Part shown: positions 1 through 6,597 of the stretch, piece by piece
Position numbering within the stretch: position 1 is the stretch's first letter
Layout: every line of letters starts with the position of its first letter
NCBI GenBank assembly: GCA_936941515.1
Contig: CAKZJI010000035.1
Coordinates: 1-7,334, forward strand
Length of the DNA stretch: 7,334 nucleotides
Reading direction: 5' to 3'
DNA from: an uncultured Propionibacteriaceae bacterium
Lineage (GTDB): Bacteria > Actinomycetota > Actinomycetes > Propionibacteriales > Propionibacteriaceae
Notes under the pieces: model-generated
Databases searched by the model: none
Told to the model about the DNA's origin: nothing
Seen by the model: only the letters and a program-made list of their open reading frames with translations
Position numbers and translations under genes: made by a program

Positions 1-140
1 TCGAGGCCCTCGCCGACCTCGACAAAGAGCTGTACGTCATCTGCGAACAGGACATGTACGGCTGCGACCCGGCATATCCACTGCCCAACGCCGTAAAAGT
101 CCGCGAATACCTGGCCTCCATCGGCCTCGGAGTGAAGTGA
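1..140 (+). CDS. Sugar phosphate isomerase/epimerase, IolE-like (3' end only)
   Basis: Only the last 45 codons are present (frame starts at base 3, stop TGA at 138-140), so the gene begins upstream of the window. The visible tail reads [12 protein letters not shown] followed by [21 protein letters not shown] final barrel strand carrying a Glu (codon 45-47), then a closing helix ending in a 'REYL..IG' pattern, resembles the C-terminus of xylose-isomerase-like TIM-barrel enzymes such as inosose dehydratase IolE and its relatives. In those enzymes a Glu on the last strand helps bind metal and substrate; that role is inferred here. The stop codon overlaps the GTG start of the IolG-type dehydrogenase, so the two are co-transcribed and probably translationally coupled. 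This fits consecutive steps of cyclitol breakdown: IolG makes the inosose and IolE dehydrates it. With so little sequence, the exact family member (IolE, IolI or another epimerase) cannot be decided. Confidence 0.7.
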   Translation, partial: EALADLDKELYVICEQDMYGCDPAYPLPNAVKVREYLASIGLGVK

Positions 141-1153
141 GCGACACCATGACCCTGCGCATCGGAATGATCGGCCCCGGCGGCATGGGGCAGGCACACA
201 TCGAACGCATCCACAGCGTCATCGCGGGCGGCCGGGTGGTGGCCGTCGCCGACCTCAACGCCGAGAACGCCCGGAAGGTCGCCGACCGGATCGGCGCGAC
301 GACCTTCCCGAGCGCCGCGGAACTCATCGCCTCGAACGACGTCGACGCCGTCATGATCTGCAGCGTCGGGCCCGCCCACGAACCCGACGTGATCGCGGCC
401 ATCGAAGCCGGCAAGTACGTCTTCTGCGAGAAACCCCTCGCCCCCACCGCCGACGCCTGCATACGCATCATGAAGGCCGAACAGAAGGCGGGCAAGAAGC
501 TCGTCACCGTCGGTTTCATGCGTCGCTTCGATGCCTCCTACCGGGAGATGAAGGCCATCCTCGATGCCGGCGAGATCGGCGAGGCCCTCATGGTCCACAA
601 CGCGCACCGCAACCCGACGGTGCCCAAGAGCTACACCTGGGACATGGCGATCAACGACACCGCCATCCACGAGATCGACACCATGCGCTGGCTGCTCGGC
701 GAGGAGTTCGTCACGGCCCGCGTCGACAAGCCCAAGAGGACGTCGCTGCGGTTCGATCACCTCCAGGACCCGCTGGTTCTGATACTCACCACAGAGTCCG
801 GGGTGAGGGTCGACGACGAGGTGTTCGTCAACTGCCAGTACGGCTACGACATCCAGTGCGAGCTGGTCGGCGAGAACGGTGCGGTGCGGCTCAGCGATCA
901 GGAACTGGTGCAGCGAGCCGACCTGCAGGGACGGCGCAACCGGCTGACCATGGACCACAACCAGCGCTTCGGCCAGGCCTTCGTGCGTGAGGTGCAGGAG
1001 TGGATCACCGCCGTCGCCGAGGACCGTCACACCGGCTCCACCGCGTGGGACGGCTACGCTGCCGCCTGTGTCTGCGACGCCGGCGTCAAGGCCCTCGAGG
1101 CCGACGGCGAGGTGGCGGTCGAGATGATGCCCAAGCCCGCGTTCTACGCCTGA
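137..1153 (+). CDS. iolG: Inositol 2-dehydrogenase, Gfo/Idh/MocA family
   Basis: A cytoplasmic NAD(P)-dependent oxidoreductase of 338 residues, the usual length for IolG. It is predicted to oxidise myo-inositol to scyllo-inosose. The N-terminal Rossmann fold carries a dinucleotide loop, IGPGGMG, at residues 12-18. The family's EKP motif is at 98-100. FMRRFD at 127-132 and [14 protein letters not shown] at 173-186 are typical of IolG. K99, D174 and H178 match the Lys/Asp/His catalytic triad known for Bacillus IolG, shifted by two positions. The GTG at 137 is preferred because it overlaps the upstream stop (GTGA) and has GGAG at 129-132 just upstream. ATG at 149 is an in-frame alternative that removes only four residues. 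The IolH-like gene follows after 12 bases. Substrate could also be another cyclitol (scyllo- or D-chiro-inositol) or a related polyol, because this family is broad and paralogues are common in actinobacterial iol clusters. The family call is very secure; the exact substrate is inference. Confidence 0.87.
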   Translation: MSDTMTLRIGMIGPGGMGQAHIERIHSVIAGGRVVAVADLNAENARKVADRIGATTFPSAAELIASNDVDAVMICSVGPAHEPDVIAAIEAGKYVFCEKPLAPTADACIRIMKAEQKAGKKLVTVGFMRRFDASYREMKAILDAGEIGEALMVHNAHRNPTVPKSYTWDMAINDTAIHEIDTMRWLLGEEFVTARVDKPKRTSLRFDHLQDPLVLILTTESGVRVDDEVFVNCQYGYDIQCELVGENGAVRLSDQELVQRADLQGRRNRLTMDHNQRFGQAFVREVQEWITAVAEDRHTGSTAWDGYAAACVCDAGVKALEADGEVAVEMMPKPAFYA

Positions 1154-1158
1154 GGAGG
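1153..1158 (+). promoter_or_regulatory. Strong ribosome binding site for the IolH-like gene
   Basis: AGGAGG lies seven bases before ATG 1166 and begins on the last base of the iolG stop codon. It fixes the start of the downstream gene and shows tight coupling of the two genes. Confidence 0.75.
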
Positions 1159-1165
1159 AACCCCC

Positions 1166-2038
1166 ATGGTGAAAATCCTGCTGGATCCGTCGATGTACCA
1201 CCCCCACCTCAGCGTCGCCGAGGAATGCTTCAAGGCCGCCGATCTCGGCTACGAGTACATCGAGTTGTCGCCGCGCGCCGACTTCCACGAGTGGCATCAC
1301 TATCCGAAGGTCGACGACGCGGAGATCGCGAAGGTCAAGAAGGCCATGGCCGCCACCGGCGTGAAGATCTGGACCTTCAATCCGGTGTTCAACTGGTCCT
1401 CCCCCGATGAGCAGGAGCGGCAGGCTCAGGTGCGCAACTTCCGGCGGCTGCTGGAGATCGCCGAGGAGCTGGAGGTGCCGATGATCGCCACCGAGTTCTC
1501 GGGCGACCCGAACGAGCCGCTGAAGTCAGAGCACCAGTTCTACAAATCCATTGAGGAGCTGATCCCGGACTTCGAGAGGCGCGGCATCGAGTGCACCATC
1601 GAGGCCCATCCGTACGACTTCGTCGAGACGAACGACCGGGCCGTGCAGGTGGTGCGCGGGGTGAACAAGCCGTGGTTGAACTACGAGTTCTGCCTGCCGC
1701 ACCTGTTCCACCTCTCCCAGGGACGGGGAAATCCGCGGGCGCTGATGGAGTATGCCGGGCCGCGCCTGAGGCACGTCCACGTGGCGGATGTGTGGAATCA
1801 CCTGGCGAACGTCGGCAACCGGTACATCATCAACCCGCCTGGCGTCGACGCCCGCATCCACCAGCACAACGAGATCGGCAACGGCGAGGTGCCGTGGGAC
1901 GAGGTGTTCGGCTACCTGCGGGAGATCAACTACGACGGCCCGCTGTCGGTGTGCGTCTTCGGCTGGGAGGAGGATGCCGACGCCATCCACGTGAGGATGC
2001 GCGAGCGCCTGGAGAACGAGCTCACGAAGAAGGGGTAG
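1166..2038 (+). CDS. iolH: IolH-like sugar phosphate isomerase/epimerase (TIM barrel)
   Basis: A 290-residue soluble protein of the xylose-isomerase-like TIM-barrel family (AP endonuclease 2 fold, PF01261 type). The N-terminus (LLDPSMYHPHLSVAEECFKA, then LGYEYIELSPRADF), the segment IEAHPYDFVE at 145-154, HVHVADVW at 203-210, IHQHNEIGNGEVPWDEVF at 231-248 and the end VCVFGWEEDA resemble proteins annotated as IolH in actinobacterial and enterobacterial inositol clusters. E146, H179, H205 and the C-terminal E268/E269 are candidate metal or substrate ligands; this is inferred from the fold, not from a structure. IolH has no firmly established reaction. Isomerisation or epimerisation of an inosose or a downstream intermediate is the usual guess. 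The ATG has an ideal AGGAGG site, and the gene follows iolG by 12 bases in the same operon. It appears to be the last gene of this transcript, since a GC-rich hairpin and a 173-base gap follow. The gene symbol is provisional. Confidence 0.75.
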   Translation: MVKILLDPSMYHPHLSVAEECFKAADLGYEYIELSPRADFHEWHHYPKVDDAEIAKVKKAMAATGVKIWTFNPVFNWSSPDEQERQAQVRNFRRLLEIAEELEVPMIATEFSGDPNEPLKSEHQFYKSIEELIPDFERRGIECTIEAHPYDFVETNDRAVQVVRGVNKPWLNYEFCLPHLFHLSQGRGNPRALMEYAGPRLRHVHVADVWNHLANVGNRYIINPPGVDARIHQHNEIGNGEVPWDEVFGYLREINYDGPLSVCVFGWEEDADAIHVRMRERLENELTKKG

Positions 2039-2085
2039 ATCCTTCGCGTCCACGAGTCGCTGGTGGGAGCTCACCGCCACGGCAG

Positions 2086-2100
2086 GGGCGGGTGCCGCCC
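2086..2100 (+). terminator. GC-rich hairpin, possible terminator of the iol operon
   Basis: A perfect 6-bp stem GGGCGG / CCGCCC closes a GTG loop 48 bases after the IolH-like stop. An overlapping alternative stem, CGGCA at 2080-2084 with TGCCG at 2093-2097, competes with it. Only a weak T-run (ACGTTT) follows. High-GC actinobacteria often use hairpins with poor T-tracts, so termination is plausible but not shown. Confidence 0.4.
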
Positions 2101-2156
2101 ACGTTTCCAGAAACCTTCGCAGGGTTGTCGGGGACACCCCTGGTTGCCTCATCCGG

Positions 2157-2162
2157 GATAAT
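2157..2162 (+). promoter_or_regulatory. Candidate -10 box for the antiporter gene
   Basis: GATAAT matches TATAAT at five of six positions and lies 49 bases before the antiporter ATG, giving a short leader of about 43 bases. No good -35 hexamer is seen 16-18 bases upstream, so the promoter may be activator-dependent or the match may be chance. The box is bracketed by a 6-bp inverted repeat: ATCCGG at 2151-2156 and CCGGAT at 2171-2176. Confidence 0.35.
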
Positions 2163-2211
2163 GGGTGTGGCCGGATCTCACTGCACGGACCGGAACCCTG
2201 GAGAGGAACGC

Positions 2212-3810
2212 ATGGAAGGTCTCATCGTCGTGGTCGGCATCGGCGTGGCGGTGGTGGCGGGGAATGCCCTGGCACCCATCGTGCGCATCCCAGTTCCGCT
2301 GACCCAGGTGCTGCTGGGCTTCCTGCTGGGTTTTGTGCCGGGCATGGAGCACCTGAGCATGCCACACGAGGTGGTGCTGATGCTGTTCCTCCCCGCGCTG
2401 CTGTTCTGGGAGAGCCTCACCACCTCGAAGAACGCCATCCGCCGGGATCTGCGGGGCATCCTCATCACCTCGACGGTGCTGGTGGTCGCCACGGCCTTCG
2501 CCGTCGCCTGGATGGCGTCGTCGCTGGGCATCCCATGGGCGGTAGCCCTGATTCTGGGCGCAGCCGTCGCCCCGCCCGACGCCACCGCGGCAGCAGCGCT
2601 GGCGAAGGGCCTGCCGCAACGCCAGTTCATGCTGCTGAAGGCGGAGAGCCTGACCAATGACGGCACCGCCCTGGTGGTGTACTCCATCGCCGTCGGCCTG
2701 GCACTCGGCGGGCACTACACCCCCTGGGACATCACACGGATGGCGCTGGTCTCATTCCTGGGCGGCATCCTCATCGGGATCGCGATGGCAGCCGTCGCCT
2801 ACCCGGTGTTCTCGCGGCTCAGCGATCCCATCGTCATCAACATGGCTCTCATCGTGACCCCCTACGCCGCCTATCTGGCGGCGGAGCTGGTCCACGCCTC
2901 TGGGGTTCTGGCTGTCGTGGTGTGCGGCCTGATCATCTCGGCCCTGTCGAACAGGCTCAGCACACCGCAGTCCCGCACCCAGGCGGAGCATGCCTGGCCT
3001 CTGGCCACCAGTCTGCTGAATGGGGCGCTGTTCCTGTTGGTCGGCGTCGAGACGCATCTGCTGGTCTTCCGTTTCGATCTCAGCAAGCTGCTGTTGCTGA
3101 CAGGGGTCGCCGCGGCGGTGGCGGCCACACTGGTGGTCTCACGTTTCCTGTTCCTGCAGCTCACGGTGACGATCATCCGGGCTCTGGACCGCAGCCCTGA
3201 GCAGCGGAAGCGTCGCATGTCCTACCGGGCGCGGCTCGTCAGCGGCGTGGCCGCCTTCCGGGGCGCGGTCTCCCTGGCGATCGCGTTGTCGATCCCCCTG
3301 ACCATGAACGACGGGTCGCCGTTCCCCTACCGCGACGAGGTGGTCCTGATAGCCGCCCTGGCCATCGTGATCGGCATCACGGTGCAGGGGCCGCTGCTGC
3401 CCAAGGTGATTGCCTGGGCTGCGCGCGGAGGACACGTGGGGGATCAGGAGGAGGCAGAGCTGTCCGAGGAGCAGAGGATCAGCGAAGCGCGGTTGGAGAT
3501 CCTGTCCATCGTGCGTCCCGAGCTTCCAGCGTTGGCGGAGCGGGCAGGGGTCTCCCCGCGAGTCGCGGAGGAGATGACCAATCGCATCGACACCATCGCG
3601 GCGCACATGAATTCCGGCGACGACGAGACGGGCGAGGCATCTGAGCTCGCTGCTCTGGAGCGGCTGCACGTCGCGGTGATCGCACGGAAACGTGAGATCC
3701 TGAGGCAGCTCGTCCGGGAGCGCCGGGTAGATGACGAGACAGCCCGGATCCTGCGGGCCCGCATGGACTTGGAGGAGATCCACCGCGAGGGCTATCTCCC
3801 CTACGAGTGA
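2212..3810 (+). CDS. Na+/H+ antiporter, CPA1 (NhaP/NHE-like) family
   Basis: An inner-membrane cation/proton exchanger of 532 residues, close to the usual length of the bacterial CPA1 antiporter family. About 12-13 hydrophobic segments span residues 2-400. The ion-binding core is recognisable: AVAPPDATAAAAL (118-130) corresponds to the family's 'P(S/D)DPTAV' segment with D123, and ESLTNDGTALVVY (145-157) carries the conserved N149-D150 pair. FRGAVSLAIAL at 349-359 is the conserved arginine-containing helix. Residues about 405-532 form a charged, helix-rich cytoplasmic tail typical of these proteins and probably regulatory. The start at ATG 2212 is chosen because GAGAGGAA (2201-2208) precedes it and the hydrophobic N-terminus begins at once. 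The in-frame ATG at 2161 falls within the candidate -10 box and would add a hydrophilic stretch. The gene sits alone between the iol genes and a sugar importer. Whether it is Na+-, K+- or Li+-specific cannot be read from sequence, and a link to inositol use is only inference. Confidence 0.88.
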   Translation: MEGLIVVVGIGVAVVAGNALAPIVRIPVPLTQVLLGFLLGFVPGMEHLSMPHEVVLMLFLPALLFWESLTTSKNAIRRDLRGILITSTVLVVATAFAVAWMASSLGIPWAVALILGAAVAPPDATAAAALAKGLPQRQFMLLKAESLTNDGTALVVYSIAVGLALGGHYTPWDITRMALVSFLGGILIGIAMAAVAYPVFSRLSDPIVINMALIVTPYAAYLAAELVHASGVLAVVVCGLIISALSNRLSTPQSRTQAEHAWPLATSLLNGALFLLVGVETHLLVFRFDLSKLLLLTGVAAAVAATLVVSRFLFLQLTVTIIRALDRSPEQRKRRMSYRARLVSGVAAFRGAVSLAIALSIPLTMNDGSPFPYRDEVVLIAALAIVIGITVQGPLLPKVIAWAARGGHVGDQEEAELSEEQRISEARLEILSIVRPELPALAERAGVSPRVAEEMTNRIDTIAAHMNSGDDETGEASELAALERLHVAVIARKREILRQLVRERRVDDETARILRARMDLEEIHREGYLPYE

Positions 3811-3828
3811 GGTTTCCCGTACGAAATT

Positions 3829-3888
3829 CCCTCTGCCATCCGCTCCGATGCAACGACCTTGACGCGGCTGTCGACCCTGGGCAGAGGG
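3829..3888 (+). repeat. Long-armed inverted repeat downstream of the antiporter
   Basis: CCCTCTGCC at 3829-3837 is perfectly complementary to GGCAGAGGG at 3880-3888, separated by 42 bases. A nested stem, CCGC at 3840-3843 with GCGG at 3864-3867, could form inside. It starts 19 bases after the antiporter stop and could be a 3' end structure or terminator, although no T-tract follows. It may also shield the antiporter transcript from running into the ABC operon. Confidence 0.45.
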
Positions 3889-3917
3889 CCATGTCGCCCA
3901 CCTTCTGATCATTTGTA

Positions 3918-3947
3918 TTGACATTTGACCCTTCTGTGCGACAGGAT
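3918..3947 (+). promoter_or_regulatory. Candidate sigma-70-type promoter of the ABC transporter operon
   Basis: A perfect -35 hexamer TTGACA (3918-3923) is followed after 18 bases by CAGGAT (3942-3947), a weak -10 match keeping the A at position 2 and AT at positions 5-6. The surrounding AT-rich patch (3906-3928) stands out in this GC-rich DNA. Predicted transcription would start near 3954, giving a leader of about 60 bases before ATG 4014. The strong -35 with a weak -10 suits a regulated promoter. Confidence 0.5.
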
Positions 3948-3962
3948 CAGCAGGTCGCGCAG
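3934..3962 (+). promoter_or_regulatory. Imperfect inverted repeat over the -10/start region, possible operator
   Basis: CTGTGCGAC (3934-3942) and GTCGCGCAG (3954-3962) pair over nine positions with one T/C difference, leaving an 11-base centre (3943-3953). It covers the presumed -10 and transcription start, where a repressor such as a LacI- or GntR-family regulator would act. A third copy of the half-site, GTCGCCCA, lies at 3893-3900 upstream of the -35. It could alternatively be a leader hairpin. The regulator is not in the window. Confidence 0.4.
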
Positions 3963-3998
3963 AGGCGACTTCCACGGTCCCGCGTGGGGCACAACACG

Positions 3999-4004
3999 AG
4001 GAAG
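3999..4004 (+). promoter_or_regulatory. Ribosome binding site of the binding-protein gene
   Basis: AGGAAG lies nine bases before ATG 4014. A second purine run, AGAAGGA (4007-4013), touches the ATG and is too close to serve. The choice supports ATG 4014, which also gives a proper lipoprotein signal. Confidence 0.55.
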
Positions 4005-4013
4005 TGAGAAGGA

Positions 4014-5024
4014 ATGAAGCCAGTACCCAAGCTCACCGCGCTGGCCATGGGCGCGCTGCTCGTCCTGACCGGATGTGGCATGACGACCGACGGGGTCGTC
4101 GGTGCGGACGGGGAGCCCGGAGCCGCCACCACGCAGGATTACCAGCCTTCGGAGGTCGTCAAGCCGAAGGACGGGAAGAAGCTGAAGATCGGAGCCAGCT
4201 TCCCCGTGCTCGATCAGTTCCTGCAGAACGTCGAAAACGCCATCAAGGCCCGCGGCAAGGAGGCTGGGGTTGAGGTGAACACCGTCTCGGCTCAGGAGAA
4301 GGCGGAGGTGCAGCTCAGCCAGGTGGAGGACCTGATCGCCTCCGGCATCGACGCTCTCATCGTCATCCCGCAGGACACCGCCACCACCGCCCCGATCACT
4401 CAGCGCGCCAAGGCCGCGGGCATCCCTCTGGTGTACGTGAACCGCCGACCGGATCAGCTGCCGTCCGATGTGCCCTATGTGGGATCCGACTCGCTGATCG
4501 CGGGGCACCTGGAGATGGAGGCACTGGCGAAGCTCACCGACTACAAGGGAAACGTCGCCATCCTGCAGGGTGATCCGACGCAGGAGGCCGCGCAGCTGCG
4601 CACTCAGGGCTGCAAGGAGATCGTCGCCCAGCATCCAGAGATGAATATTGTCGCCGACCAGCCAGGCCTGTGGCAGCGCGACAAGGGGCTGGCGATCACC
4701 GAGAACCTGCTGCAGTCCGGCGAGAAGATCGACATCATCTGCTCCAACAATGACGAAATGGCCTTGGGCGCCATCCAGGCCTTCACGAACGCGGGCAAGC
4801 TGGACCAGGTGCGCATCGGCGGCGTGGACGCCACCCCCGACGCCCTGGCAGCCATGTCCGCTGGGAAACTCGCCGTGACGGTGTTCCAGGACGCCAAGGG
4901 TCAGGGGCAGGCCGGCATGGACACTGCCATCCGCAAGATCAACGGCGAGGAGGTCCCGGGAGTCATCAACGTCCCGTACCAGCTGGTCACTCCCGAGAAC
5001 ATGGCCGAATTCCAGAACCGATGA
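4014..5024 (+). CDS. Sugar/cyclitol ABC transporter substrate-binding lipoprotein
   Basis: A 336-residue extracellular binding protein of the ribose/galactose/inositol type (Peripla_BP_4). Residues 1-21 form a lipoprotein signal: charged MKPVPK, a hydrophobic core, then lipobox LTGC with C21 as the lipidated residue, so the mature protein is anchored to the membrane. A linker (about 22-55) precedes the first lobe. The two lobes show family landmarks: [15 protein letters not shown] at 58-72, [10 protein letters not shown] at 113-122, VYVNRRP at 140-146, [16 protein letters not shown] at 242-257 and [11 protein letters not shown] at 268-278. It is the first gene of the importer operon, followed by the ATPase gene after 49 bases. 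Neighbouring iolG and iolH-like genes make myo-inositol or a related cyclitol the best substrate guess, and the family includes the inositol-binding protein IbpA. Ribose, galactose, xylose or autoinducer-2 members look alike, so specificity is inference. Family and localisation are secure. Confidence 0.88.
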   Translation: MKPVPKLTALAMGALLVLTGCGMTTDGVVGADGEPGAATTQDYQPSEVVKPKDGKKLKIGASFPVLDQFLQNVENAIKARGKEAGVEVNTVSAQEKAEVQLSQVEDLIASGIDALIVIPQDTATTAPITQRAKAAGIPLVYVNRRPDQLPSDVPYVGSDSLIAGHLEMEALAKLTDYKGNVAILQGDPTQEAAQLRTQGCKEIVAQHPEMNIVADQPGLWQRDKGLAITENLLQSGEKIDIICSNNDEMALGAIQAFTNAGKLDQVRIGGVDATPDALAAMSAGKLAVTVFQDAKGQGQAGMDTAIRKINGEEVPGVINVPYQLVTPENMAEFQNR

Positions 5025-5035
5025 GGATCAAGCGG

Positions 5036-5051
5036 CCGGAGGCGACTCCGG
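5036..5051 (+). other. Intercistronic hairpin with GNRA-type tetraloop
   Basis: CCGGAG (5036-5041) and CTCCGG (5046-5051) form a perfect 6-bp stem closed by GCGA, a GNRA tetraloop. A further G-U pair (5035/5052) is possible. It lies 11 bases after the binding-protein stop and 22 bases before the ATPase start, with no T-tract. Such a structure could stabilise the binding-protein message or cause partial termination. Either would fit the excess of binding protein over ATPase usual in these systems. Confidence 0.55.
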
Positions 5052-5073
5052 TGCACCGTTCACAGGAGAACCA

Positions 5074-6597
5074 ATGCAAGAGGTAATTCTGCGGATGAGC
5101 AATATCCGCAAGACCTTTCCGGGCGTCGTGGCACTCGACGAGGTCGATCTGAACGTCCGAAGCGGCACCGTGCACTCCCTCATGGGAGAGAATGGGGCCG
5201 GCAAGTCCACGCTGATGAAGTGCCTGATCGGCATGTACCAGCCGGATTCCGGCTCCGTGGAGTTGGCCGGTGAGGAGATGAACTTCAAAGACACCAAGGA
5301 CGGTCTGGAACACGGCATCTCAATGATCCATCAGGAGCTGTCGCCGGTGCCCGAGATGATGGTGGCGGAGAACATCTGGCTGGGGCGTGAGCCACGCGGT
5401 CCGCTGGGCCTGCTGGATCCGAAGATCATGATCCGCAAGACCCGCGAGCTCTTCGAGGAATGGGACATCGATATTGATCCCAGGGCCCGGATGAAGAATC
5501 TCTCCATCGCGAAGCAGCAGATGGTGGAGATCGCGAAGGCCATCAGCTATGACGCCAAGATCATCATCATGGATGAGCCCACCTCGGCCATTCCGGAACG
5601 CGAGGTGGAGCACCTGCACAGGATGATCAAGCGCCTCACCGAGTTCGGCGTCGCCATCATCTACATCACCCACAAGATGGATGAGGTCTTCAAGATCTCC
5701 GATGACATCACGATCTTCCGCGATGGCAGGCACGTCGGCTCCTACGCCGCCAAGGACTTGGACCGAGACAAGCTGATCAAGCTGATGGTCGGCCGCGAGC
5801 TGACCGATCTGTTCCCGAAGCTGGAGGCCGAGATCGGTGACGTGAAGCTGTCGGTGCGGAACCTGAACCGGGGAGATGTCGTCAAGGACGTCAGCTTCGA
5901 TCTGCACAGCGGCGAGATCCTCGGCATCGCCGGGCTGATGGGTGCCGGCCGAACCGAGGTGCTGGAGACCATCTTCGGCATTGAGAAGGCAGACTCCGGC
6001 GAGATCATCCTCGACGGCAAGTCCCTGACCATCAAGCAGCCTTCGGACGCCATCAAAGCGGGGTTGGCTCTGCTGACGGAGGACCGGAAGCTGAACGGCA
6101 TCATGGGGGTGCTGTCCGTCGGGGACAACATCACAGTCGCCGCGCTGCCCCGGTACAGCCCGGGCGGGGTGCTCAAGATGGGCGAGATGCGGAAGGACTC
6201 GCAGGCTCAGCGCGAGAAGCTGCGCATCAAGACCCCGTCGCTGGGCCAGCTCATCAAGAACCTCTCCGGCGGCAACCAGCAGAAGGCACTGATCTCCCGC
6301 TGGCTGCTGACAGTGCCCGAGGTGTTGTTCATCGACGAGCCGACCCGTGGAATCGACGTCGGCGCGAAGTCCGAGATCCACCGTCTCATGTCGATGCTGG
6401 CTCAGGAGGGCAAGGCGATCATCATGGTCTCCTCCGAGCTGCCTGAGGTTCTCGGGATGAGCGACCGCATCCTCGTCATGCATGAGGGACGCATCTCCGG
6501 GGAGCTGTCTCGCGAGGAGGCCAACCAGGAGTCCGTCATGCATCTGGCCACCGGTGGCGACAACGTCGCCGCAAACGAAGGAAACCCCAATGACTGA
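5074..6597 (+). CDS. Sugar ABC transporter ATP-binding protein (RbsA/MglA-type, two NBDs)
   Basis: A 507-residue cytoplasmic ATPase with two fused nucleotide-binding domains, the normal arrangement and length for CUT2 importers. NBD1 has Walker [10 protein letters not shown] (38-46), Q-loop Q87, signature segment LSIAKQQ (143-149), Walker B IIIMDEPT (163-170) and H-loop H200. NBD2 has a degenerate Walker [10 protein letters not shown] (287-295), with R293 in place of the lysine. It also has an intact signature LSGGNQQK (397-404), Walker [13 protein letters not shown] (417-428) and S454 where the H-loop histidine would be. These asymmetric losses are normal for RbsA/MglA/XylG-like proteins, so one composite site probably does most hydrolysis. 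ATG 5074 follows AGGAGAA (5064-5070). The last eight bases overlap the permease start (ATGACTGA at 6590-6597), so the two genes are translationally coupled. Substrate is inferred from context as a cyclitol or sugar. Confidence 0.93.
   Translation: MQEVILRMSNIRKTFPGVVALDEVDLNVRSGTVHSLMGENGAGKSTLMKCLIGMYQPDSGSVELAGEEMNFKDTKDGLEHGISMIHQELSPVPEMMVAENIWLGREPRGPLGLLDPKIMIRKTRELFEEWDIDIDPRARMKNLSIAKQQMVEIAKAISYDAKIIIMDEPTSAIPEREVEHLHRMIKRLTEFGVAIIYITHKMDEVFKISDDITIFRDGRHVGSYAAKDLDRDKLIKLMVGRELTDLFPKLEAEIGDVKLSVRNLNRGDVVKDVSFDLHSGEILGIAGLMGAGRTEVLETIFGIEKADSGEIILDGKSLTIKQPSDAIKAGLALLTEDRKLNGIMGVLSVGDNITVAALPRYSPGGVLKMGEMRKDSQAQREKLRIKTPSLGQLIKNLSGGNQQKALISRWLLTVPEVLFIDEPTRGIDVGAKSEIHRLMSMLAQEGKAIIMVSSELPEVLGMSDRILVMHEGRISGELSREEANQESVMHLATGGDNVAANEGNPND

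Noticed and set aside
2128..2142. GGGG-ACA-CCCC mini-hairpin as a terminator
   Set aside because: A 4-bp stem with a three-base loop and no T-tract. The stem at 2086-2100 is a better candidate.
1591..2211. In-frame extension of the antiporter upstream into the IolH-like gene
   Set aside because: The frame is open by GC bias, but its residues are unlike any membrane protein and overlap a solid gene in another frame. ATG 2212 has the ribosome binding site and the hydrophobic start.
3139..4634. Long minus-strand frames opposite the antiporter and binding-protein genes
   Set aside because: These are compositional shadows of strongly supported plus-strand genes. They also cross the promoter region, which would make no sense for a real gene.
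5500..5520. Non-canonical ABC signature in NBD1 (LSIAKQQ) as a possible defect
   Set aside because: First domains of this subfamily regularly carry LSVAQQQ-like variants, so it is within normal range.
5929..5967. Missing Walker A lysine in the second NBD as a sign of a dead ATPase
   Set aside because: GAGRTE in place of GKST is the normal second-domain form in RbsA/MglA-like proteins. The first domain is intact.
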